A stretch of DNA of 64,000 nucleotides from Lepus europaeus. Taxonomy: Eukaryota > Chordata > Mammalia > Lagomorpha > Leporidae. Positions 34,225-44,700 of this stretch are shown piece by piece; positions within the stretch are counted from its first letter, which is position 1; every line of letters begins with the position of its first letter. The DNA lies in NCBI RefSeq assembly GCF_033115175.1, contig NC_084837.1:10306266-10370265 (forward strand). The letters are read 5' to 3'. The notes beneath the pieces are model-generated. The model worked only from the letters and a program-made list of their open reading frames with translations, was not told the origin of the DNA and searched no databases. The translations under genes were made by a program, and so were the position numbers.

Positions 34225-35025
34225 CTTTTTCTTTCCCATTTTGTCTGTCCCGCCTTAGCGGCTGCTGATGGGGATCTGGGAGAAGCAACTGGGCCAGGGC
34301 TCTGGGTACCATAACCACCCCGTGCGTGTTCTGGCAGCGCGGGCCGTCGGGATGTCTTCCTCCACGTGATGTTTAGTCTTGGGCTACGTCATCCTTTACC
34401 CTTAAACACACAAAAGGAAGAATCTCCGAGTTTTCTCAGCTGCTGGCCGGGAGCCGTGAACGCTGCACAGGGCTGCCGCGGGCTGGGCTAGAACTTTGTG
34501 ACAATGGCGCCCTCTCGAGGCTGTAGCCATTCCCCTTTCAGTGAGCATTTCATGGACTCAGGACAAGGATGGTCAGACATCTTATTTTCTGATCAACTGG
34601 AGCCTATTTCTAATTTTTACCCATTCCGGCATTTCCAGGGGTGACATCCTGGTCCCGGACGTGTGGTTCGCTGGCTGCTGGCTCTGTAAGATGAGAGGAG
34701 TTGACGTGAAAAACGTCTACTTAGCACCTGCCTCTTGCCTCAAAACTAAGGGAGAAATTCTGGGCGAGGGGGCTGGCGTCTGCAGGTTAGGGAGGTGCCC
34801 CCAGGTGGGCTGGGGAGCCATGGCTCTCTGCTTTCACGTGGGATATGGGCCACTGGACCCAGAACACCGCAGCGTGAGGTTGTCTGGGGTCCTACAAGCT
34901 GCGGGAGAGGCTTTTGTCTTCCTGCCCCTGCCTGGGGCCCCGGGCTGCAGAGGGGCTCAGCAGGCCCTGCCAGCAGAAGGTTGAGGGTCTGAGGAAGCGC
35001 GACATGGCTGTGAAAACTGGCAGCT
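34225..35025. other. Intergenic, nothing recognised
   Basis: A plus-strand open frame at 34541-34984 has no recognisable domain, no splice pattern and no family similarity. Confidence 0.35.
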
Positions 35026-35360
35026 GGGGGCTGGTGTTGTGACGTGGTGGGTAAAGCCGCCGTCTGCAGCGCTGCCAGCCCGCACGAGTGCCGATTCGAG
35101 TCCTGGCTGCTCCACTTCCCATCCGGCTCCCTGCTAATGCACTTACAAAAGCAGCAGAGGATGGCCCGAGTACTTGGGCTCCTGAACCCACGTGGGAGAC
35201 CCTGAAGAAGCTCCTGGCTTGGGACTGGCCCAGCCTCGACCATTGTGGCCATTTGAGGAGTGAACCAGCAGATGGATGAGCTCGCCCCCCCACCCTGCCC
35301 CCATAACTGTGCCTTCCAAATAAATAAAAATAAATCTTAAAAAAAAAAAAAAAAAAAAAA
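35026..35360 (+). mobile_element. CSINE copy, forward
   Basis: Head gggggctggtgttgtgacgtggtggg, B box gattcgagtcctgg, and a long A tail (35340-35360) which the next SINE adjoins. Confidence 0.9.
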
Positions 35361-35361
35361 G

Positions 35362-35695
35362 GAGCCAGCGCCGCAGCTCACTAGGCTAATCCTCCGCCTT
35401 GCGGCGCCGGCACACCGGGTTCTAGTCCCGGTCGGGGGTGCTGGATCCTGTCCCAGTTGCCCCTCTTCCAGGCCAGCTCTCTGTTATGGCCCGGGAAGGC
35501 AGAGGAGGATGGCCCAAGTCCTTGGGCCCTGCACCCCATGGGAGACCAGGAGAAGCACCTGGCTCCTGCCTTCGGATCAGCGCGGTGCGCCAGCCGCGGC
35601 GGCCATTGGAGGGTGAACCAACGGCAAAAGGAAGACCTTTCTCTCTGTCTCTCTCTCTCACTGTCCACTCTGCCTGTCAAAAAAAAAAAAAAAAA
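35362..35695 (+). mobile_element. Young CSINE, joined to the preceding tail
   Basis: Starts ggagccagcgccgcagctcactaggc directly after the poly(A) of the upstream CSINE, and ends ctgtccactctgcctgtc plus A-run. Insertion into a pre-existing A-tail gives a head-to-tail pair. Confidence 0.95.
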
Positions 35696-35770
35696 GGAAA
35701 ACCAGGAGCCAGCGGTTCGGGACACTGTCTTCTGCACACTGCCCCCGACAGCATCAAATGTGCACGCCAC

Positions 35771-35898
35771 CCAGAAGCTCACCCCGTGTCTTCCCCCAGC
35801 CTGGCGAATCCTCATCTCGCAGGGGCTGGGTGGGCCAGAAGCTCACCCCGTGTCTTCCCCCTGCCTGGTGAATCCTCGTCTCGCAGGGGCTGGGTGGG
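35771..35898. repeat. Direct repeat, 64-bp unit, 2 copies
   Basis: ccagaagctcaccccgtgtc begins at 35771 and again at 35835. The two 64-bp copies differ at four or five positions. Confidence 0.9.
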
Positions 35899-36226
35899 CA
35901 TGGAGTCAGGGTGCAGTGGGAGAGAGGAGGGGGTTAAAGATCCGAGAGGTTGTTCGCGTCCTGGGGCTTTGCTCAGCCTCCCCGAGGGCGGCGCAGAGAC
36001 ACGGAGCCCACCTCTCTCCCTGCGAGGGGCTGCTGACCTCCTGGAGACGTCTGTTGCTTTGCAACGCTCCTGAAGAGGCCACTGTCTGTGTTTGCTGGGC
36101 TGGACTTCTGCGCACTGTGTTCCTTGGTTACACCCCCAGGTCCCGCCCACACCTGAGCTCAGAGGGCCCCTGAACACGGGTCCTCCTGCCTGGTGAAGGG
36201 AAGGGTGTCTCAAAAGTGACACACGT

Positions 36227-36567
36227 GGGGCCGGTGCTGTGGCACGGCGGGTAAAGCTTCCTCCCGCCTGTGACGCCAGCGTCCCCTACAGGCGACAGTT
36301 TATATCCCAGCTGCTCCACTTCTGACCCAGATCCCTGCTAATGGCCTGGGAGAGCCACAGCAGATGACCCTAGTGCTTGGGCCCCTGCCGCCCCCCTCGG
36401 AGAGCTGGACGAAACTCCTGGCTCCTGGCTGTAGCCTGGCTCAGCCTTGGCCATGGTGGCTACTTCGGGGCTGATCTGGTGGATGGAAGAGCTCTCTCTC
36501 TCTCTTGCTTTGTCTCTCCCTCTCTGTAACTCTTTCCAATAAATAAATAAGTGAATCTTACAAGAAA
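36227..36567 (+). mobile_element. CSINE copy, forward
   Basis: Head ggggccggtgctgtggcacggcgggtaaagc, a (ct)n stretch, and tail caataaataaataagtgaatctta. Confidence 0.9.
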
Positions 36568-36758
36568 AGGTAACATACCTGTGCTGTCACAAACACCAAG
36601 TGGCCTGCAGACAGGCTGAGTGTCTCAACACCATTTCAGTGATACTGAAATTAACAGGAGGAAATTTTAAAAAATAATAATGTGTTTTCCTCCCTACATT
36701 TTCTGAATTTCGTGACATTTTCCAATTAATGCTTTATGTGGTTAAAAACTGAACACTT

Positions 36759-37043
36759 GGAGCAGGCATTTGTCACGATGGCTAAGGCTCCACTCGGGAC
36801 TCCTGCACCCGCGCTACGGTACCTGTGTTCGATGCTGCTCCACCTCCCACCCAGCTTCCTGCTAATGCGCACCCCGGGAGGCAGCAGGTGATGGCTCGAG
36901 TGCTCCGGTCACTGCCAGCCACTGGACTGAGTTCTCAGCTCCTGGTTTGGGCCCGGGCCAGCCTCAACTGATGTAGACACTTGGGGAATAAATCAGAAGA
37001 TGGAAGATCTGTGTCTCTCTCTTTGCCTTTCAAATAAATAAAT
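36759..37043 (+). repeat. Old CSINE copy, forward
   Basis: ggagcaggcatttgtcacgatgg head, a diverged body, and tail ctttcaaataaataaatg. Confidence 0.75.
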
Positions 37044-37128
37044 GTGTGGGTTTTTTTAAAGGACATTCATGCTACTTAACATTTGTTAAAACAAAGACAT
37101 TTATGCTGTTGCAAAACATTTAATTTTG

Positions 37129-37440
37129 GTGGCTGGTGCTGTGGCACAGTGGGTTAAAGCCTTGGCCCACAGTTCTGGCATCCCATATGGGCGCTGGTTC
37201 TAGTCCTGGCTGCTCCTCTTCTGATCCAGCTCTCTGCTATGGCCTGGGAAAGCAGTAGAGGATGGCCCAAGTCCTTGGCCCCCTGTACCCATGTGGAAGA
37301 TCCGGAAGAAGCTCCTGGCTCCTGGCTTTGGATCAGCACAGCTCCAGCCATAGTGGCTATTTGGGAAGTGAACCAGCAGATGTCTCTACCTCTCTGTGTA
37401 ACTCTGACTTTAAAATAAATAAAATAAATCTTTAAAAAAA
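37129..37440 (+). mobile_element. CSINE copy with target-site duplication
   Basis: Head gtggctggtgctgtggcacagtggg, ending aaataaaataaatctttaaaaaaa. aaaacatttaatttt (37113) and aaaacatttacatttt (about 37437) flank it. Confidence 0.92.
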
Positions 37441-37689
37441 CATTTACATTTTAAGTAGTTAGGGGTAATAAAGTCCAGCACTTTGCCCACAGGAGTGCAA
37501 ACATCAGAAGCAAGGCTGAGATGCGTCACTAGGGCGGCTCATGAGCTGGCCTGGAAGCTATCCCAGGCCAACGCCACTTCCGCTTCCCTCCTTTGTCAAC
37601 TCTGGTGATGTCAAGGGAGCAAAGGTCATGGACTCCAGGATCCCACCAGTCACCTGTGTCACAGCCCTGGCAGGGGACAGAAACCTTGC

Positions 37690-37760
37690 CAGTTATTTGC
37701 TGAGATATAACTGAGATGCCGTAAGCTGCACGGTTTAAAAGGTACATTTAGGTTGCCAGC
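37690..37760 (+). repeat. Possible ancient L1 3'-end fragment
   Basis: gctgagatataactgagatgccgtaagctgc followed by ggtttaaaaggtacattta resembles an ancient L1 3' segment. Very short and from memory. Confidence 0.35.
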
Positions 37761-38183
37761 ACGGTGGGACCATGGTGAGGGTCTTCTGGGTGCAGACAGC
37801 CGCCTCTTTCCACACTGGGGGGGATGTCACCGGCTGCAAGAGGTGCACTGAGGCTGCCTGCGCACACTGTTCTTGGAATGGGACCACTCTGTCAGCGAGC
37901 CTGGGCCGGCCTGCTGGAGACGGGGAAACACGCGGGACAGCCACTAGCTGCCTGCCACGAGGGAGGCCCCTGGGCCCAGCCTCCTCCAGCTGAGCCATCA
38001 ACAGACCAGAGAGGCAGGGTGAGGGCAGCCAAGATCAACTGCGCCCAGCCCAGCAGAATCTGGCCTGCTGCAAGTCTCTCAGTGTGGCGTGGGATGCTGG
38101 GAAGGCTGACACGTCTTCCCAACCAGGGGTAGCTCCTCTCGCATGCTCATCACCAGGCCTTTTCTCTGGTGGGGTTCGCAGAT
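37761..38183. other. Intergenic, nothing recognised
   Basis: No gene or repeat was identified. Confidence 0.3.
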
Positions 38184-38513
38184 TTTTCTTTTTAAAGATT
38201 TTATGTGTTTGTTTAAGTGGTAGAGTTACAGAGAGAGGGAGAGACAGAGAGAAAGGTCCTCTATCCACTGGTTCACTCCCCAAACGGCTGCAACAGCTGG
38301 AGCTGGGCCAGTCTGAAGCCAGGAGCCAGGAGTTTCTTCCAGGTCTCCCAAGGAGGCGCAGGGGCCCAAGGACTTGGGCCATCTTCCACTGCTTTCCCAG
38401 GCCATAGCAGAGAGCTGGATCGGAACAGGAGCATCCAGGACTTGAACCGGCGCCCATAAGGGATGCTAACGGTGCAGGCAGAAGTCCAGCCCAGCATGCC
38501 ACAGCGCCCGCCC
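38184..38513 (-). mobile_element. CSINE copy, reverse
   Basis: tttaaagattttatgtgtttg tail complement, gagagggagagacagagag, and an end at gccacagcgcccgcccc. Confidence 0.9.
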
Positions 38514-38629
38514 CTTGCAAGTTTTTTTTATGATATCGAGGAGGGGCCCGAAGTGAACTCTGAGGACGCAGCTATGGGTGTCTGTCAGGACCTGGAACAA
38601 GAACCACACACGATAGCCCATCCCTGTGG

Positions 38630-38900
38630 CTCAAACTGAGCATCTGCATTCCCGCAAAACCCGTATGTTGCAATCCTAGCCCTGATGTGATGGTATCAGG
38701 AGGCGGGGCCTTGGGGAGGGGGTTAAGCTAACAGAGTGGAGCCCTCCTAAGTGGGCTTAGTGCTTCATGAAGGAGACCCCAGGAGCCCTCTCACTGCCAC
38801 ATGAGGATTCGAGGGAAGAGGACCCGCACCAGAAGCCCACCTCGCTGGCACCCCGACCTGGACTCCCATCCTCCAGAGCTAAGAAAGGAATGTCTGCAAC
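38630..38900 (+). mobile_element. Probable MaLR-like LTR fragment
   Basis: cgtatgttgcaatcctagcc, tgatgtgatggtatcaggagg, cggggccttggggaggggg, gtggagccctcctaagtggg and ccacatgaggattcgaggg match, in order, my recollection of an ancient mammalian MaLR LTR. It is non-coding; no retroviral gene was seen nearby. Confidence 0.55.
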
Positions 38901-39360
38901 GGAAGCACCCAGGCTGTGGTGTGTGGTCACAGAAGCCCAGCGATGGCTTTTTCATCTCCCAGTTACGTCCTAACGTCCCCACTCCCACCGTCCACAGAAG
39001 TGGCATCTGTGGCACAGAACAAACATCAGTGTGGCCCCCCGAAGTTACAGCACGCACTGCAGCCCGAGCTCTCCGTCTGTGACCCTCGTACTGCTCGTCT
39101 CCCCTGACACCTGACACGGCAAGACCGCAGGGCAGGGCCCGCGTCTGGGCGGCTGCCCGCCTGCCCGGAGGTTGCTGAGAATCAGAATGCAGTCTTCCTT
39201 CCCGCGCGAGTTCTCGGAGACAGCGTGGGGTGGGGTGTGGTTTATGCTGACATTTTCTGTCAAGCTGCGTGACCCCTTGGAGGGGTCATTCTCTGGAATC
39301 CACAGGGGCACCAACCTCTGGTGATATCAGAGTGATGGTTACCTTCTCGCTTTTTCTTCT
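38901..39360. other. Intergenic, nothing recognised
   Basis: Possibly the remainder of the LTR at its left end; otherwise unassigned. Confidence 0.3.
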
Positions 39361-39652
39361 TTTAAAAAAAGACTATTTGAAAGGCAGGGAGAGATCTTCC
39401 ATCCTGATTCACTCCCCCAAATGCCCACGAGAGCTGGGGCTGGGCCAGGCAGAAGCCGGGAGCCTGGAACTCCATCTGGGTCTCCCAAGTGGGTGGCAGG
39501 GTTTTAAGCCTGGGACCATCTCCTGCTGCTTCCCAGGCACATTGGCAGGGAGATGGCCCGGAAGTGGAGCAGCCGGGACTCGAACTACAGCTCCATTATG
39601 AATGCCAGCATCAAAAGCGGTGGCTTACCCTGTTGTGCCACAGTGCTGGCCA
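39361..39652 (-). mobile_element. CSINE copy, reverse
   Basis: tttaaaaaaagactatttgaaaggcagg tail, gcagaagccgggagcctggaactcc core, and end gttgtgccacagtgctggcc. Confidence 0.85.
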
Positions 39653-40254
39653 GGGGGTTTGCTCCTCGTGAGACTTAACCCTCCATTTATACATCTGAGG
39701 AGGAGGAGCCAGCAGAGATGGCAAAGGGAGAGGGAGGAAGGGATGGCATTGTGCGGCGCTCCTGAGGGGGGGAGGAAGGCTCCCGGCAGTCGCTGGCCGG
39801 GGGCACGCAGCCACCTACTGGACGTTCGAGTACAGTCCCCCCGTTTACTACCGCTGCTCCGTGACCAGGCTGGGATTGGACCACTGCTCGTCAGTTACAA
39901 CCCAAGAGCTCAGGTCCAAACTCCGGGCCCACGCAGCCTCTGCAAATGGCCAAGGCAGGCAAGCAGCCTGGGTCTGAACAGGAGCTCGTGGCTCTGGCCA
40001 GTCCCTGTGTCCCCAGAGGCCTCGGGACCCGGCCTTGCTGCTTTTGCCTGATTCCTTTTCCGCACTGGGCAGGACCCAGCCACCCCGGCCACCTCAGTCC
40101 TTCGCTGAAAGGCACTCTCTGGACACAGCTCCCACCTCGCCGCTCATCCCACACGGCGGTGGGCGGTGGATTCGTGGCGAGATTACCTCCACACACCTGG
40201 GTCATCTGAGGCCCTGGGCTGACGGAAACACAAGGACTAAACAGACGGTGGTGA

Positions 40255-40345
40255 TTAGGGCCCTGGGCCGGTGACTTAACTCCTCTAAGCTTCGGTTCCT
40301 GAACACCCTGCGGGATTGGAGTGAGGATTAAATGTAACTGTGCGT
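40255..40345 (-). repeat. Probable MIR fragment
   Basis: gccggtgacttaactcctctaagcttcggttcctg and gagtgaggattaaatg are the characteristic reverse MIR core order. Confidence 0.55.
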
Positions 40346-40764
40346 ACCCGCCACGAGGGAACTCTTCTAATGCTAACCATTACACGCAAGAACAAGCTTC
40401 CCTCTGCCCACGGCTGCCTGCTCAGCTCTCCACAGAACACCCTCCCCGCCAATATACAGCACCAGTGGAGAGCGCCCAAGGTTCGGAGGACGTTCTGAGC
40501 CCAGGCAGCTCCCTCCCACGTGGTCACAGCTGTGCTCTGCAGATTTACAGGAGAACGAGGCATCCTTCGACTCTCTCCGTTTTTTTAATTCCCTTTGCTT
40601 CATCACAAACTCCGGCACTGAGATTGCAATAAGGGAGCGGCTCTGCGGAGTACAAAACCCTGACCCGAGCCCCCCTGCTTCTAAAACAGAGCCACTGAAC
40701 ACAGGTTTTTAGCTACAGAAAATATATTACAGAAGCATTTATCGGAACATCAGTTACTCAGAGT

Positions 40765-40995
40765 CCACCTGCTGGTTCACCCTCCAAATGCCCCCAACAG
40801 CCAGGGCTGGGCCAAAAGACAAGAGCCTCATCCTGGTCTCCCACTCGGATGGCAGGGGTCCATCTTCTGCTGCTTTTCCCAGGCCATGAGCAGGAAGCTG
40901 GATCAGAAGTGGAGCAGCTGGGGCTTCTACTGGTGCCCGTACGGGATGCTGGTGTCACCGGTGGTGGTGTTACCTGCCACGCCATGATGCCGGCC
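40765..40995 (-). repeat. Truncated CSINE, reverse
   Basis: It lacks the A-rich tail and begins at ccacctgctggttcaccctcc. It ends ctgccacgccatgatgccggccc. Confidence 0.8.
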
Positions 40996-41218
40996 CGTGT
41001 CCTATTTTAACAGCAACTGAACCCCAAAGGCTGGCTCCTACAAACCCCGAGGCGTCTGCCACCGCCACCCTCACCCATTTTTGGTGAGGAGGAGCAAGGA
41101 GAGGAAGACGTAATAACAGCTCAAGATTTTAAGGAAGGAAAAGCTATTTAGTGTCAGAAGACAGATTCAAGTTCATAAACAGATTTAATAAGGATGCTAA
41201 AAATGTTATTCATAATTT

Positions 41219-41224
41219 TTTAAT
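41219..41224 (-). terminator. SELENOS: SELENOS poly(A) signal ATTAAA
   Basis: tttaat on the plus strand is ATTAAA on the gene strand, about 430 nt after the stop codon and about 65 nt after the SECIS. A second ATTAAA lies at 41184-41189. No canonical AATAAA was found between the SECIS and these sites. Cleavage is expected near 41200 or slightly lower. Confidence 0.55.
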
Positions 41225-41283
41225 ATAGTTTTTTACAAAGTTCTGTACATAAAACAAATATACAGAAATGAACCCCATCAACT

Positions 41284-41345
41284 GTCTGCATCAGTAATCC
41301 TCACTGGTGGGCTCACCATTTATAAGGAAGACATCATTCAGCACA
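41284..41345 (-). ncRNA. SELENOS: SECIS element of SELENOS, form-2-like
   Basis: Reading the gene strand, the 5' core ATGA is at 41337-41334 and the partner TGAT at 41293-41290. Helix II pairs gtcttccttat with gtgaggattac, with a small C-U/U-U internal mismatch. An unpaired AAA (41321-41319) follows. Then TGGTG pairs perfectly with CACCA around the loop AGCC, forming the extra helix that defines form 2 SECIS elements. It lies in the 3' UTR, about 320 nt after the UAA stop. SBP2 binds such elements to recode UGA as selenocysteine (known for the class). Folding was done by hand. Confidence 0.88.
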
Positions 41346-41657
41346 ACCTTCACAGAGACTGTCCTTCAGCAAGGACCTCGAGCGGGAGAGATCATTCCTA
41401 GGCCTCGCTTATCAACTCTGCTGCTCGGCTAAGCAGGGGATCGCTGAGTGCGTCACCGTCTGGAAGCGGACTGTGACCCATGCCTAGTCCTAATGTCTAC
41501 ACCCCATGACCAAAGCCCTCAAACCCACAGGTGTCACTAAGAACAGAAATAACCCCACCTCCCCTCGGCTTGTCACTGTGAAAAGCATGTGTAAGGCAAT
41601 TGAGTTGAGGGTCAAGGAGTCACCTTGCTAATGTCAAAAGTGACACTAACAAGGTTC

Positions 41658-41746
41658 TTAGCCTCATCCACCAGATGATGGGCCGCCCCTGCGTCCAGGT
41701 CTCCAGGAACAGGCTCCGCCTCCTTCGCCAGTCAAAGGGTTATAAC
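41658..41746 (-). CDS. SELENOS: SELENOS coding exon 6 with in-frame Sec UGA
   Basis: Acceptor ctctcaccccag, then completion of Gly163, then [29 protein letters not shown] (Sec190, 41664-41666), Gly, and stop TAA (41658-41660). A simple gene caller would stop two codons early or miss the exon. The tail contains RRGGPSS where I recall RRGPSS in human, so Cys175 and Sec190 are 15 apart instead of 14. Confidence 0.96.
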
Positions 41747-44700
41747 CTGGGGTGAGAGAAAGGAAGCAGAGTGGTATTGATGGCTGGAAACCTGGGAACA
41801 TTTTCTATCCAAAATAAAACAATGTGTACCAGCAGGTGCAAAGGTAAACATTAAAACCCTGCCAAGACCCAGCACGTAGACTGCAGATACTGATGGACTC
41901 TCATGGCTGTTTCAAGGGCCCTTCAACACTGTGTTGTAGAAATGCTTCAGACTGTGTAGAGGGTGAAGTCGCCACTGTGGGGCTGGCATCCTGTACCGGG
42001 TGCAGGTTTGAGTCCTTCCTGCTCCACTTCCGATCCAGCTCCCTGCTAATGGCCTGGGAAAAGCAGTGGAAGATGGCCCAGGTGCTGGGGGCCCTGCACC
42101 CATGTGGGAAACCTGGAAGAAGCTCCTTGCTTTGGCCTGACCCAGCCCTGGCCTTTGCAGCGATCTGGTGAGGAAGCCAGTGGATGGAAGATTTCTCTGT
42201 GTGTGTCTCTCCCTCTCTGTGTAACTTTGACTTCCAAAATAAATAAATAAATGTTTTTTAAAAATACTCCATATTGTAATTAGCTTGAATTGAATTGATT
42301 TCTGGTGGGAAAACAAAACAGCCATTGGGCTTTGTGGTCCTAATGCCCTGAAACACACAGAAAACTCTGCCCCAAGCCCTCTGCATGGACTCATGTAAGT
42401 CTACAAAGACTCCTGCCACCGTGCTTAATAAAACACACACGTTCTAAAGTGCTCAGCACTGGGCCATCTACGCCCCGACCCAAAGTCGATGGACAACTGG
42501 TGACTGGGCTGAGCGCTGGGCTCAGAGCCAGCCAGAGAGAGTTGGTGTTGCTCCTTCCTCGCTGTGGAATCTTTGAGCAATAAATCGGTTTCCTTATCCG
42601 TAAAACCCAGCTGGCCCAGGACTGCGGGAGAAACAGTCACGCACACAAGCAGGTCACACGCACGGCGTTTGTACAACTCCCACTGCCCTCCTGCACGTCA
42701 CCGTGTGTGCTCTGGAGAGGGCTTCCACAAGAGGAAGTTCTAGGGCATCCTCTGCAGACCCCTGGAGCGAGCCAGGCCTGCTTCCTGACAGAGCGGACCC
42801 CGCACGGTCAGCCACGTTTGTGCGGTGCTGCCTTGGAGCCCACCCCTCCCCCCAGCCTCCCCTCGGTACTCGAAGACGCTGCTCGGGGCCCTGCCTCGAC
42901 GCTCGGCTCCCGCGGAGGACAGTCAGCCTCAAGCGGCTCCCGTCCAGCTTTCTAGGGTCTTGCTCTCCTGCTCAGTGTTAACTCAGAACTCCCAGCCAGT
43001 CGGAAGGGTTGCTGACTTCTGTTTCTTGTGCAAGTCCCATCTTCCCAGACAGGAAGCTCTCGAGAATGGGACAGAGACAGTGCCAGGCCGTCCCCTGGAG
43101 TGCAGGGCCAGAGTGCACACAGAAAAGGCTCCGAGCGAACACCGGAGAAACAAAGTGGCCCTGGCTAGGAAGCCCCAAGCCACGGCGCGCCAGCCCCATG
43201 CCACTCACCCTCCTGTGGCCTCTCCCTCCAGGGCTGTGCTGGGAGGAGCTAAGGGCATGGCACAAAGGGCAGACAGACCTGGTCTCCAGTGAGGGGCCCA
43301 GGAGGCCCTGCGCATCTTTTTCTTTTTTTTTTCTTTTTTTTAACAGGCAGAGTGGATAGTGAGAGAGAGAGACAGAGAGAAAGGTCTTCCTTTGCTGTTG
43401 GTTCACCCTCCAATGGCTGTCGTGGCCAGCGCACTGCAGCTGGCGCACCACGCTGATCCGAAGCCAGGAGCCAGGTGCTTCTCCTGGTCTCCCATGCGGG
43501 TGCAGGGCCCAAGGACTCGGGCCATCCTCCACTGCCTTCCCGGGCCATAGCAGAGAGCTGGCCTGGAAGAGGGGCAACCGGGATAGAATCCGGCACCCCA
43601 ACCGGGACTAGAACCCGGTGTGCCGGCACCGCAAGGCGAAGGATTAGCCTGTTAAGCCACGGTGCCGGCCAGCGCATCTTTTTCCTTTATTTCCCCGCAC
43701 AGTCTAGCACGGGATGACCCTCAGAGACGGACTGTGTGCTCAGACGCCTGAGCATCCCTGCCGTCTGCCAGCTCGAGAGCTTACCACCGCCCCGCAGAGG
43801 CTTTTTGTCAGACTTCCGCTTCGGGACGACCGATGAAGTAGAGGGCCCGGGGCCATCTTCCTCCTGTTGGGACAAACACGGGCGCAGCACTCATTAAGCC
43901 TGCTCGGAACCCTGCGTCTACTGGGAAAGGTCGGCGAGGCGGGAGTGGCTGGCGCTACCTGAGGCCTCCGCGCGCTGCCTTTGTAGCTTCTGCCTTCTTG
44001 CATGCTGTCCCACATCTCAATCTTCTGTCTCCTCCTCTCCTCTTCCAGCTGAGAAGGAATCAAAGTCGGAGAGAGCTCAGTCTCCAGCGTCCCCGAAGAA
44101 AACGCCCGCTCTGCCCACTAGTTACACCGTCCTGCAAACAGTCTCCTGCTTCCCCCTCCGTAACTGCAGTCTGGCAGTGCGAGTGAACTCACAGACAGAC
44201 CTCTGGTTTGGGGACACTACCACGGGAAGCAGCAAGTGCCACGCAACAAGGAATGCTGATCCAGTTGTTCTTGGCAGATGCGTTGCCACCTGCTGCAGCA
44301 CCTCAGGCCGTGAGCTGAGGAGAGCAGACCTGAGTGCTGGGGAAAGACGACCACCACGGCAACAGCGGAACGCGCACCCCAGCAGAAGACTGCGCCGACA
44401 GTGAGTGTGCGTCAGCCGCAGACGGCGTCCCAGCACACAGCCGCGGGCTTGGCCTTCCGCCTCTGCTCCCGACTCCTCCGACTTCCTGCCAGCAGGCGCG
44501 CACTGCGACTCACGTCCACACCAGGCTCTTACATTTCTCATTTCCGACGGCACCCAGACCAAGCTGCAGTTCCCTCTGGATCCGACTGAAGCAAGAAGTC
44601 ACAGGGTGCGTGAAAAGACACCTTGAAAAGCGCACACCCAGGAAATGGCTCCGTGGAGTTTCACTGCTACCCCCAAAGGCCTGACTCCTGCTTCCACCGA

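Larger units (their letters stand above)
41200..41657 (-). other. SELENOS: SELENOS 3' UTR
   Basis: About 460 nt from the TAA to the probable cleavage site, carrying the SECIS. The lower end is estimated from the ATTAAA signal. Confidence 0.7.

Noticed and set aside
41664-41666. UGA as the true stop codon of SELENOS
   Set aside because: The family ends in Sec-Gly, the UAA follows two codons later, and a well-formed SECIS is present in the 3' UTR.
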